A program made the position numbers and the translations under genes. A stretch of DNA of 7,513 bases. It comes from an uncultured bacterium. GTDB lineage: Bacteria; Hydrogenedentota; Hydrogenedentia; Hydrogenedentales; SLHB01. Below, piece by piece: positions 1 through 5,293 of this stretch. Where the stretch lies: positions 1-7,513 of the forward strand of contig CALEZK010000066.1 of NCBI GenBank assembly GCA_937928585.1, given 5' to 3'. The notes beneath the pieces were generated by a model. The model saw nothing but the letters and a program-made list of their open reading frames with translations. It was not told the origin of the DNA and ran no database searches. The stretch's first letter is position 1. Each line of letters begins with the position of its first letter.

Positions 1-2
1 GC

Positions 3-545
3 ACTATACAGGTCGCCGTAATGTCATCCGCGCTATTTGTCGCTTCGCTTATTCACGTTCCGTTTGGCCCCGTGTCCATGCACCTGGTGTTGAACGGACT
101 TGCCGGACTCTTGCTGGGCTGGGCGGTCGTGCCAGCGTATCTCACCGCACTCACCCTTCAAGCCCTGTTCTTTGGGTATGGCGGAATTACAAGTCTCGGA
201 GTCAACACGGTTGTAATGGCCACACCCGGCCTGCTTTGTTACTTTCTTTTTGGAAGATCGCTTAGCGCGGCCTCGCCGACTCGCGCCTTTACCATTGGCG
301 CGGCTGCGGGCGTGCTTGGGATACTTGGCGGTTGTGCGCTGCTTTGTGCCGCGCTGCTTACCGCGGGCGATTCGTTTCGCGCCATTTCCACAGCCGTACT
401 GCTTGGAAACTTGCCCGTAGCATTTATTGAGGCCGTCGTGACCGGTAGTGCCGTTTCGTTTCTACTGCGGGTTCGGCCCGAAACCTTTAGGCTAATGCCA
501 TCGGGCTCCGTTGTCACTGAGCGGCCCGCCAGCTCCGTATCATGA
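3..545 (+). CDS. cbiM: CbiM/NikM-type ECF transporter S component (5' truncated by window)
   Basis: This is the metal-binding membrane subunit of an energy-coupling-factor cobalt/nickel transporter in the inner membrane. The reading frame is open to the window edge, so the real start and the N-terminal metal-binding Met-His segment typical of the family lie upstream; the ATG at 21 is internal. What is visible is the conserved core: a hydrophobic stretch ending in IHVPFGPVSMH, then LVLNGLAGLLLGWAVVP, LQALFFGYGGITSLGVN and several more transmembrane segments. The His encoded at 81-83, before LVLNGLAG, matches the family's second metal-ligand histidine (known for NikM/CbiM, inferred here). The C-terminus ends in a short polar tail. 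The stop overlaps the next gene's ATG (ATGA at 542-545), indicating translational coupling with nikL. Nickel rather than cobalt is suggested by the NikL-like neighbour, but the residues seen do not prove it. Confidence 0.9.
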   Translation, partial: TIQVAVMSSALFVASLIHVPFGPVSMHLVLNGLAGLLLGWAVVPAYLTALTLQALFFGYGGITSLGVNTVVMATPGLLCYFLFGRSLSAASPTRAFTIGAAAGVLGILGGCALLCAALLTAGDSFRAISTAVLLGNLPVAFIEAVVTGSAVSFLLRVRPETFRLMPSGSVVTERPASSVS

Positions 546-1072
546 TTGTTCGGCTCGCAGTCTTCGCTTGCTTTCTTTCGCTAACTGCCCACGCGCACAA
601 GCTGAATCTTTTCGTAACGGCAACAGACTCGAAAGTGACGGGTAAAGTTTATTACGCGACTTCGTCCGCTGTCGGCATCACCATTGGCCTGCACCGCGGT
701 GACGGCAAGGTGATACTCAGCGCCGAAAGCGCGGCAGACGGCTCCTTCACAATCGCGAACCCACCAGACCCGCCGTACACGCTCGTTGCCGAGACGGCAG
801 ACGGTCACCGTGCTGAATTCCATATCGATGGGTCTGGATCCGGAAGTGAATCTGGATCAATTGATGCGCCGGTCCACCACAAAGAAGGTGCAGTGGAAGA
901 ATCGCGCATTCGCGAGATCGTACAGGAAGAAATACATGCGCTCCGCGAGCATATTGATCGACAATCCAGTAGAGCGCGATATCGCGACGTTGCCGCGGGT
1001 GTAGGGTACATTATCGGCATCTTCGGAATAATCGCCCTGCTCAAGCGCCGGCCAGGCAACTCGAAAAGCTAA
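542..1072 (+). CDS. nikL: NikL/CbiL-like periplasmic accessory subunit of ECF nickel/cobalt transporter
   Basis: This 176-aa exported, membrane-anchored protein sits between cbiM and cbiQ, where NikL or CbiN accessory subunits occur. It has a signal peptide (residues 1-18, ending in the type I site A-H-A), so the mature chain would begin at His19 (HKLNLFVTA). A small beta-sandwich, carboxypeptidase-regulatory-like domain follows (about 19-95), with the DGSFTI and ADGHRAEF segments usual in this family. Then come a Gly/Ser-rich linker (97-106), a His pair (VHHKE, 112-113), a charged helix likely to form a coiled coil (about 117-143), one transmembrane helix (about 151-167) and a basic C-terminal tail, giving an N-out/C-in topology. 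The role in metal loading or complex stability is inferred from NikMLQO-type loci. No Shine-Dalgarno is visible, and translation probably depends on reinitiation from the ATGA overlap. The family call is firm in context but less certain from sequence alone. Confidence 0.75.
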   Translation: MIVRLAVFACFLSLTAHAHKLNLFVTATDSKVTGKVYYATSSAVGITIGLHRGDGKVILSAESAADGSFTIANPPDPPYTLVAETADGHRAEFHIDGSGSGSESGSIDAPVHHKEGAVEESRIREIVQEEIHALREHIDRQSSRARYRDVAAGVGYIIGIFGIIALLKRRPGNSKS

Positions 1073-1073
1073 C

Positions 1074-1790
1074 GTGTTTAACGAAGTCCTTACGGCGCGA
1101 GACTCCCTTATACATCGCTGCGATCCCCGCGTGCGCGTCCTATCTGCAACGCTGCTGTCGCTGTCCATTGCGCTAATCCCTTCGTTGCCGGCACAGACTC
1201 TAGGGCTCGTCGTGGCGCTGAGTCTTGGCGCCGCCGCACGCCTGCCGCTGCGCGACACCTTGCAGCGATTGATGCCTTTGAACGTTTTCCTGGCATTGCT
1301 CTGGGTGTTTACCCTCGCCAGTTCCAGTGACATGCAATCGAACGCCGTACTTCTTCTCGGCATTACGCTACGCGCGAACGCCATCGTCATTCTAATCACG
1401 GCGCTCGTGGCCACGCTTGAGGTTGTGTCATTTGGCGCGGCGCTTCACGGATTGCGCGTTTCGCCGAAACTCGTGACGTTATTGCTTTTCACCGTGCGCT
1501 ATGCCGCCGTGCTACGCGCGGAATACACGATTTTGCGCCGCGCGATGCGCGCGCGGTGTTTTGCGCCGCGAACCAATTTACACACGCTTCGTGCATTAGG
1601 AAATCTGGTGGGCATGCTGCTTGTTCGCGGATTTGATCGCTCCGAGCGCGTGCTCATGGCGATGAAATGCCGAGGCTATACCGGTCGATTTCCACATGCC
1701 GCCTTTCGGCCGATGCGTGGACGTGACTATTTGTTGGCCTCGTGCGCTTTGATGTGCGCCGCAACGTTGTTCATCATTGGCCGCCAATGA
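1074..1790 (+). CDS. cbiQ: CbiQ/EcfT transmembrane coupling component of ECF transporter
   Basis: This 238-aa integral membrane protein transmits ATPase conformational changes to the S component. An N-terminal segment with DPRVRV (17-22) precedes clusters of transmembrane helices (about 23-55, 66-85, 91-118, 131-147). The cytoplasmic coupling region contains RRAMRARCFAPRTN (155-168) and ERVLMAMKCRGYTGRF (191-206), and a final hydrophobic helix spans about 218-235. The RTNLHTLRALGNLVGMLLVR stretch and the length are typical of CbiQ. The two coupling triplets read A-R-C and C-R-G instead of the usual A-R-G/S, but the essential arginines are kept. The start is GTG at 1074, 1 nt after the nikL stop, and no ATG lies near it. 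The stop overlaps the cbiO ATG (1787-1790). Weak ribosome-binding signals fit translational coupling within the operon. Confidence 0.93.
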   Translation: MFNEVLTARDSLIHRCDPRVRVLSATLLSLSIALIPSLPAQTLGLVVALSLGAAARLPLRDTLQRLMPLNVFLALLWVFTLASSSDMQSNAVLLLGITLRANAIVILITALVATLEVVSFGAALHGLRVSPKLVTLLLFTVRYAAVLRAEYTILRRAMRARCFAPRTNLHTLRALGNLVGMLLVRGFDRSERVLMAMKCRGYTGRFPHAAFRPMRGRDYLLASCALMCAATLFIIGRQ

Positions 1791-2443
1791 GCGAACCAGT
1801 GATCGAGCTTTGCGATGTGCATTTTGCATACGAATCCGGCCGCGTCGTGTTCGATGCGCTTAACTTCACGATTCAATCCGGCGATAGAGTTGGTCTCACC
1901 GGCGCGAACGGCTCGGGAAAGACTTCCCTGCTGCACTTGATAGTTGGACTAGTTGCCCCTAGTTCAGGTGAAGTTCGTTGCTTTGGAACGCCGCGCCGTG
2001 GGGATGCCGATTTTAACGAGGTGCGCAGGCGCGTGGGGCTTTTGTTTCAGGATTCCGATGATCAACTCTTTTGCCCGACCGTGGGAGAGGACATCGCGTT
2101 TGGCCCGTTGAATTTGGGTGTAAGTGAGCGGGAAGCATCGGCACGGGTACGCGCTTCGCTCGATGCCGTTGGACTCGCGGGTTACGAGGAACGCATCACG
2201 TACAAGCTTAGCGGCGGCGAAAAGCGATTGGTCGCCATCGCGACCGTCCTGGCAATGGAACCGGATGTGTTGCTGCTGGACGAGCCGTTAACGGGACTCG
2301 ACGAAGCCCATGAACAGCGCGTCACGGAAGTTCTGAAATCGCTTTCACAGACCATGCTGGTTGTCTCGCATGATCGAGCGTTCTTGTCCCAAGTTACTTC
2401 GCGTCAAATTAAACTTGCGAATGGCGCCCTGAGTGAAAACTGA
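1787..2443 (+). CDS. cbiO: CbiO/EcfA ATPase subunit of ECF nickel/cobalt transporter
   Basis: This 218-aa ABC ATPase energises the transporter from the cytoplasmic face, probably as a homodimer since only one ATPase gene is seen. In order it has Walker A GANGSGKTS (39-47), Q-loop LLFQDSDDQLF with Gln88 (the FQ..DDQ sequence is typical of CbiO), TVGEDIAFGPLNLG (98-111), signature LSGGE (141-145), Walker B LLLDE with catalytic Glu166, D-loop residues GLDE (170-173) and the H-loop His195 in VVSHD. All catalytic residues are present. The chain stops shortly after the H-loop region, so it is shorter than many CbiO proteins that carry a C-terminal extension. I chose the ATG at 1787: MSEPVIEL begins the domain directly and makes the ATGA overlap with cbiQ. 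The frame is open back to an ATG at 1742, but that would add a 15-residue extension lying inside cbiQ. The stop directly abuts the stop of the opposing aminotransferase gene. Confidence 0.95.
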   Translation: MSEPVIELCDVHFAYESGRVVFDALNFTIQSGDRVGLTGANGSGKTSLLHLIVGLVAPSSGEVRCFGTPRRGDADFNEVRRRVGLLFQDSDDQLFCPTVGEDIAFGPLNLGVSEREASARVRASLDAVGLAGYEERITYKLSGGEKRLVAIATVLAMEPDVLLLDEPLTGLDEAHEQRVTEVLKSLSQTMLVVSHDRAFLSQVTSRQIKLANGALSEN

Positions 2444-3730
2444 CTATACCAACGCGCGATAACTCTTGCGCGCGGCCTGCGGTCCTTCCGCCTTCAGTTC
2501 ATCCATATGCTTCACGACCTTCGCTACCGCGGTAGCGATGTTGTCCATGTCTTTTGTCGTTCCCAACAAGACATGATGATGGACGGCAACACCAATCTTC
2601 CGGTGCGCGGCTTCCGCAACGGGGAGCTTTACGCGCGAAGGGTCGATCTTTTTCCAGTACTCTGCCGTCAGATGGTGGCGCTTTTTGGTGTGCGGCTTGT
2701 ATAGACTGCACGCATTTAGCGGTTCATACGGCGGATTGAAACCCGAGAACAGTTCGGCATTCAGTGCCGCCGCGAAATGGGTGTTGGTAATCCCGGGCTT
2801 CGCGGCCAAGACATCCCAATCCAGCCGAAACGTGAAGTTAAAATAGCTCGCCTGCGTTATGTCTTTACGGCGGCGCATGGGCAAAATGCCGGGGATCTGC
2901 GCAAGCAACCCATTCAGGTACTGCGCATTTTCATCTCGTTTTTTTACCTGCTCATCCAGGCGCGTAAGGCCTCCAAGCAGGATACCCGCCTGCCATTCCG
3001 TAAGTCTGAAGTTGCCCGACTGAATCGCATTCGTCATATCTTCTTTGTATCCGCGGCCACAATTGCGCAGCGAATAGAGGCGCTCGAATAACTTCCGATC
3101 CTGGCACATGTTGAATCCGCCTTCACCGGACGAAAGCACCTTGCTTTCCTGAAAGCTGAAGCTCGATATGTCGCCGAGAGTTCCCACGCCCCTGCCTTTC
3201 CAGAACGCTCCGTGCTGGTGTGCGCAGTCTTCGATGAGGTAAAGACCCTTGTCGCGGCACAACTTCGCGAGCTTGGTCATATCAGTCATGCACCCATACA
3301 GGTGCACCACAATGACTGCGCGCGTCTTGCTCGTGATCGCCGCTTCGACCTTGGCAAGGTCGAGGCACCACGTGTCCGGTTCGACGTCAACCAGCACTGG
3401 AACGGCGTTGACATCCAGCACGGCCGCGGCAGTAGCCTGCCACGTCATGCCCGGAACAATAACCTCGTCGAAAGCGCCGATGTCCAAGGCCTCGAGGGCA
3501 ATTTGAATGCCCACGGTGCCGTTCGCGCAGCAGATTCCAAACTTGGACCGGTGGTAGGCGGCAAACTCCTTCGCGAACTGCCACTCATAGGGGCCATCGT
3601 ATGACCAGCGATTGGAGTTCGTTATGACGTTCAATAGGGCGACGTCGCCTGCATCGTGCATTGGCCACTGGGGCCACTTGGCCTTGGCAGAGCGGACCGG
3701 TTTACCCCCCGTAAGTGCGAGCTTCCCCAT
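2444..3730 (-). CDS. DegT/DnrJ/EryC1/StrS-family PLP-dependent aminotransferase (AHBA synthase / inosose aminotransferase-like)
   Basis: This 428-aa cytoplasmic, fold-type I PLP enzyme most likely transfers an amino group to a keto-sugar, keto-cyclitol or related keto compound. Seen in order: a W-P-x-W-P N-terminus common in the AHBA-synthase/inosose-aminotransferase branch, phosphate-binding ANGTVG (69-74), VPGMTWQATAAAVL (92-105), VHLYGCMTDM (142-151), LIEDCAHQHGA with pyridine-nitrogen Asp168, and SFSFQESKVLSSGEGGF with the Schiff-base lysine Lys197. Then follow RNCGRGY (222-228), NFRLTEWQAGIL (240-251) and a C-terminal HHHVLLG segment. Length and motifs are complete, so it should be active; the exact substrate cannot be read from sequence. 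I chose the start at 3730 because an AAGGAG-like Shine-Dalgarno lies 9-10 nt upstream on this strand and MGKLALTGGKPV is the typical family beginning. The frame extends to 3802, but that extension would translate the ribosome-binding site. It appears to be monocistronic. Confidence 0.92.
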   Translation of the reverse strand: MGKLALTGGKPVRSAKAKWPQWPMHDAGDVALLNVITNSNRWSYDGPYEWQFAKEFAAYHRSKFGICCANGTVGIQIALEALDIGAFDEVIVPGMTWQATAAAVLDVNAVPVLVDVEPDTWCLDLAKVEAAITSKTRAVIVVHLYGCMTDMTKLAKLCRDKGLYLIEDCAHQHGAFWKGRGVGTLGDISSFSFQESKVLSSGEGGFNMCQDRKLFERLYSLRNCGRGYKEDMTNAIQSGNFRLTEWQAGILLGGLTRLDEQVKKRDENAQYLNGLLAQIPGILPMRRRKDITQASYFNFTFRLDWDVLAAKPGITNTHFAAALNAELFSGFNPPYEPLNACSLYKPHTKKRHHLTAEYWKKIDPSRVKLPVAEAAHRKIGVAVHHHVLLGTTKDMDNIATAVAKVVKHMDELKAEGPQAARKSYRALV

Positions 3731-3734
3731 GCGT

Positions 3735-3745
3735 CGTATCTCCTT
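3735..3745 (-). promoter_or_regulatory. Shine-Dalgarno that fixes the aminotransferase start
   Basis: On the minus strand the sequence GAAGGAGAT ends about 8 nt before the ATG at 3730. It is one of the few strong ribosome-binding sites in the window. It selects the 428-aa start over the longer open frame, which would read through it. Confidence 0.75.
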
Positions 3746-3764
3746 CGCGCAGAACCATGTGCAA

Positions 3765-3783
3765 TGCGGGTGGCATACCCGCA
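3765..3783 (-). repeat. Perfect 7-bp inverted repeat in the aminotransferase 5' leader
   Basis: TGCGGGT (3765-3771) and ACCCGCA (3777-3783) are perfect inverted copies around a 5-nt loop. In the minus-strand transcript this would form a GC-rich hairpin about 20 nt upstream of the Shine-Dalgarno. No T tract follows it, so it is not a standard terminator. A role in mRNA stability or translation control is inference. Confidence 0.5.
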
Positions 3784-3792
3784 GATCCGGAA

Positions 3793-3821
3793 ATAGTATC
3801 ATGCGGCAGGATGGGGCACAA
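3793..3821 (-). promoter_or_regulatory. Candidate sigma-70-type promoter for the aminotransferase gene
   Basis: Read on the minus strand, TTGTGC (3816-3821) and TACTAT (3793-3798) are separated by 17 bp. The -35 matches the consensus at three of six positions and the -10 at four of six. The predicted start near 3786 gives a leader of about 55 nt that contains the hairpin at 3765-3783 and then the strong Shine-Dalgarno. This is by-eye consensus matching only. Confidence 0.35.
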
Positions 3822-3862
3822 AGTGCAGCGGAGACCGGTAAACGAGCCCGGGAATCGGCGCA

Positions 3863-3898
3863 CGATACACCGCCGGACCGTGTTCGGCAGTGTATTCG
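3863..3898. repeat. 36-bp near-palindrome in the divergent intergenic region
   Basis: ATACAC (3865-3870) pairs with GTGTAT (3890-3895) and GCCG (3872-3875) with CGGC (3885-3888). Inner pairs G-T, A-T and C-G close on a 3-nt loop at 3879-3881. On each strand 13 of 14 stem positions pair, one of them as a G-T wobble, and two outer C-G pairs can be added across a one-base bulge. It lies about 75-110 bp upstream of the predicted aminotransferase transcription start and upstream of the divergent heptosyltransferase. It could be an operator for a dimeric regulator or an RNA hairpin; the sequence does not decide between them. No T tract follows on either strand. Confidence 0.55.
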
Positions 3899-3956
3899 TT
3901 ACCCATTGGCAGCTCGCCGCCGATTTTTAGATGCCATCTGTGATACCCTGCCCGGC

Positions 3957-3980
3957 TGGAAGCCATGGACCGTGCTTCCA
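3957..3980. repeat. 7-bp inverted repeat upstream of the heptosyltransferase
   Basis: TGGAAGC (3957-3963) and GCTTCCA (3974-3980) are perfect inverted copies with a 10-nt loop. An alternative fold pairs CAT with the downstream GTG and leaves a smaller loop. It may be part of the structured leader or an operator half-site pair. At this length a chance occurrence is possible. Confidence 0.3.
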
Positions 3981-4039
3981 AGTTCAAAGGGTTGTACAAA
4001 ATAGCTGGGTGCCCCGCAGGCACCCCAAGAGGGAAATAA
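3965..4039 (+). CDS. Possible 24-aa leader ORF (low confidence)
   Basis: An ATG at 3965 opens a 24-codon frame ending in TAA at 4037-4039, one base before the GTG of the heptosyltransferase. The peptide begins MDRASKFKGLYK and is basic in its first half, with Arg or Lys at residues 3, 6, 8 and 12. The codons include the hairpin at 4007-4025. The purine-rich GGAAG before the ATG is only 2 nt away, too close for a normal Shine-Dalgarno. The stop placement would suit translational coupling or a regulatory upstream ORF, but a frame this short can arise by chance. It resembles nothing I recognise. Confidence 0.15.
   Translation: MDRASKFKGLYKIAGCPAGTPRGK
4007..4025 (+). repeat. Perfect 7-bp hairpin just upstream of the heptosyltransferase start
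   Basis: GGGTGCC (4007-4013) and GGCACCC (4019-4025) form a perfect GC-rich stem with a CCGCA loop. The ribosome-binding sequence GAGGG (4029-4033) begins 4 nt after the stem, with GTG at 4041. Because it is so close, it could affect ribosome access or mRNA 5'-end stability. No T run follows, so it is not an intrinsic terminator. Confidence 0.5.
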
Positions 4040-4040
4040 C

Positions 4041-5081
4041 GTGATCGCGGGCTCGCCGCGAATACTCATCATACGGTTAAGCGCCATTGGCGACGTCGTA
4101 CGCACCGTACCTGCAATGCAGGCGCTCCGCGACGCGTTTCCACAAGCGCATATCGACTGGATAGTCGAGCGCAAATCCGCCGACATCATCTCCGGGCATC
4201 CCGCGCTCGACGGCCTCATCGTGTTTGAGAGACCTGAAGGCAAGTGGGAAAGTTCCCGGCAGTTCGCGGGGTTGTGTCGCGATATTCGCAACAAGCGCTA
4301 CGACATTGCTGTGGATTTCCACGGTATCTTGAAAACCGGCGTTATCACCGCTGCCACTCGCGCAAAGAAGCGCTACGGATTTGCGCGGCCACGCAGCCAG
4401 GAAGGCAGCACGCTTTCCTACACCGAACGCGTCGCCGTGCCACAGAACAAGCTCAATCGAGCCGAAGAGAATCTTCGCCTATGCCAGGCCGTCGCGCCTA
4501 ACGCGCGCTGGCAGGCCCCGCTCATTTATGTCCCAGTCGAAGTGCAGGACAGCGTGGACGATTTCTTCGAAGAGGCTTTTGACAGCGACAAAATAGTGGT
4601 AGCGCTGCACGCGCCAGTGGACCGGCCCGAGAAACAATGGCCACTCAAGAATTTCGCCGAACTTTCCGACCTTTTGCTGGCAGATGGGCGTTTCGAAGTG
4701 ATGCTCACGTGGGGGCCCGACCAGTTTTCCACAGTCGAGGAAATCCTATCGCTCACGCGCCGCAATCCGACAGTCGCCCCCGAAACACCCGACCTCAAAT
4801 TTTACGCGGGCCTCGCCGCGCGTTGCGGGCTCTACGTGGGAGGAGACACCGGCCCCATGCATATTGCGTCTGCGATGGGCACCCCGGTCGTTGCGATTTT
4901 CGGCGGCACCGATCCCGCGCAACACGCGCCCTATCAATTGCCCCATGTATTCCTTTACGCCGGCGTGCCCGGCGGCAGTGCGGCACAAGGCCTTGCAGCC
5001 GCGCAGGCGCGACTCGAATCCATCACCCCCGACGCCGCATACGAAGCGAGTGTGCAGCTATTGTTCGGCGCTCCTCATTAG
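4041..5081 (+). CDS. Glycosyltransferase family 9 heptosyltransferase (WaaC-like)
   Basis: This 346-aa GT-B enzyme belongs to the ADP-heptose:LPS heptosyltransferase family, which acts at the cytoplasmic face of the inner membrane to extend the LPS core. The N-terminal RLSAIGDVVRTVPA carries Asp18, which aligns with the catalytic Asp13 of E. coli WaaC. The segment RNKRYDIAVDFHGILKTG (83-100) resembles the WaaC acceptor-side region, RPEKQWP gives Lys198 in the position of the WaaC donor-phosphate lysine, and GGDTGPMHIASAMGTP (267-282) is the family signature. The C-terminal part is also of family length, so the protein looks complete. The start is GTG at 4041, preceded by GAGGG with 7-nt spacing; the ILIIRLSAIGD strand begins six residues later. 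No other LPS genes are adjacent and no firm promoter is visible, so donor and acceptor sugars are inferred. WaaC (heptosyltransferase I) is closer in pattern than WaaF. Confidence 0.88.
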   Translation: MIAGSPRILIIRLSAIGDVVRTVPAMQALRDAFPQAHIDWIVERKSADIISGHPALDGLIVFERPEGKWESSRQFAGLCRDIRNKRYDIAVDFHGILKTGVITAATRAKKRYGFARPRSQEGSTLSYTERVAVPQNKLNRAEENLRLCQAVAPNARWQAPLIYVPVEVQDSVDDFFEEAFDSDKIVVALHAPVDRPEKQWPLKNFAELSDLLLADGRFEVMLTWGPDQFSTVEEILSLTRRNPTVAPETPDLKFYAGLAARCGLYVGGDTGPMHIASAMGTPVVAIFGGTDPAQHAPYQLPHVFLYAGVPGGSAAQGLAAAQARLESITPDAAYEASVQLLFGAPH

Positions 5082-5123
5082 CGCAGGCACGCTAGGCCCC
5101 GGTTTTCAAACCCCCGCTGATGT

Positions 5124-5153
5124 TTGCAACAATTCTTCTTCAAATGCTACAGT
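5124..5153 (+). promoter_or_regulatory. Candidate promoter of tRNA-Ser
   Basis: TTGCAA (5124-5129) and an extended -10, TGC followed by TACAGT (5145-5153), are separated by 18 bp. Each hexamer matches the consensus at four of six positions, and the TG of the extended -10 is present. The predicted start near 5160 lies about 10 nt before the mature tRNA, as expected for a tRNA gene. Confidence 0.5.
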
Positions 5154-5169
5154 ATCCGATGCACTCGAC

Positions 5170-5264
5170 GGAGAGATGACCGAGTGGCTGAAGGTGGCGG
5201 CCTGCTAAGCCGTTGTACGAGGTTAATCCTTGTACCCCGGGTTCGAATCCCGGTCTCTCCGCCA
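5170..5264 (+). tRNA. tRNA-Ser (anticodon GCT)
   Basis: This 95-nt class II tRNA reads the AGC and AGT serine codons. The acceptor stem GGAGAGA (5170-5176) pairs fully with TCTCTCC (5254-5260); the discriminator is G5261 and CCA is encoded at 5262-5264. The D stem ACC/GGT pairs. The anticodon stem (5197-5201 with 5209-5213) encloses the loop CTGCTAA with anticodon GCT at 5204-5206. The long variable arm (5215-5235) forms an 8-bp stem, and the T stem CCGGG/CCCGG encloses TTCGAAT. Every arm is intact. A run of seven T follows directly. Confidence 0.98.
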
Positions 5265-5271
5265 TTTTTTT
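5265..5271 (+). terminator. T tract after tRNA-Ser, possible transcription end
   Basis: Seven T residues follow the CCA end directly. There is no separate hairpin apart from the folded tRNA (T arm and acceptor stem). This could give partial termination or mark the 3' processing region. It is weak as a stand-alone terminator. Confidence 0.35.
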
Positions 5272-5293
5272 CTCTTCGCCGACGCAACACACC

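Noticed and set aside
542..601. NikL as a lipoprotein through Cys10.
   Set aside because: The residues before Cys10 (V-F-A) do not make a lipobox and the cysteine is too early; A-H-A at 16-18 is a better type I cleavage site.
1742..1786. Longer start for CbiO giving a 15-residue N-terminal extension.
   Set aside because: It lies inside cbiQ and is unlike ABC ATPase N-termini; ATG 1787 gives the ATGA overlap and begins the domain directly.
2453..2474. CGCGCG stem as a bidirectional terminator between cbiO and the aminotransferase.
   Set aside because: It lies within coding sequence, has a 10-nt loop and no proper T tract on either side; GC-rich codons can produce it by chance.
3731..3802. 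Upstream start for the aminotransferase giving 24 more residues.
   Set aside because: The extension translates a strong Shine-Dalgarno and overlaps the candidate promoter; the family start is MGKLALTGGKPV.
3612..4004. 130-aa plus-strand open frame spanning the aminotransferase 5' end and the intergenic region.
   Set aside because: Low-complexity, Arg/Pro/Ser-rich product with no family resemblance; mostly antisense to a clear gene.
3799..4023. 74-aa minus-strand open frame in the intergenic region.
   Set aside because: No recognisable motif or ribosome-binding site, and it runs through all the inverted repeats and the candidate promoter.
4637..5095. 152-aa frame overlapping the heptosyltransferase.
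   Set aside because: Very Arg-rich, as expected for a shifted frame in GC-rich coding DNA; the heptosyltransferase frame carries all family motifs.
5100..5112. GGTTTTCAAACC as a terminator after the heptosyltransferase.
   Set aside because: The stem is only 4-5 bp with almost no loop and there is no T tract after it.
5170..5264. tRNA-Ser as an integration site for a mobile element.
   Set aside because: No integrase, no repeated copy of the tRNA 3' end in the window, and the flanking genes are housekeeping families.
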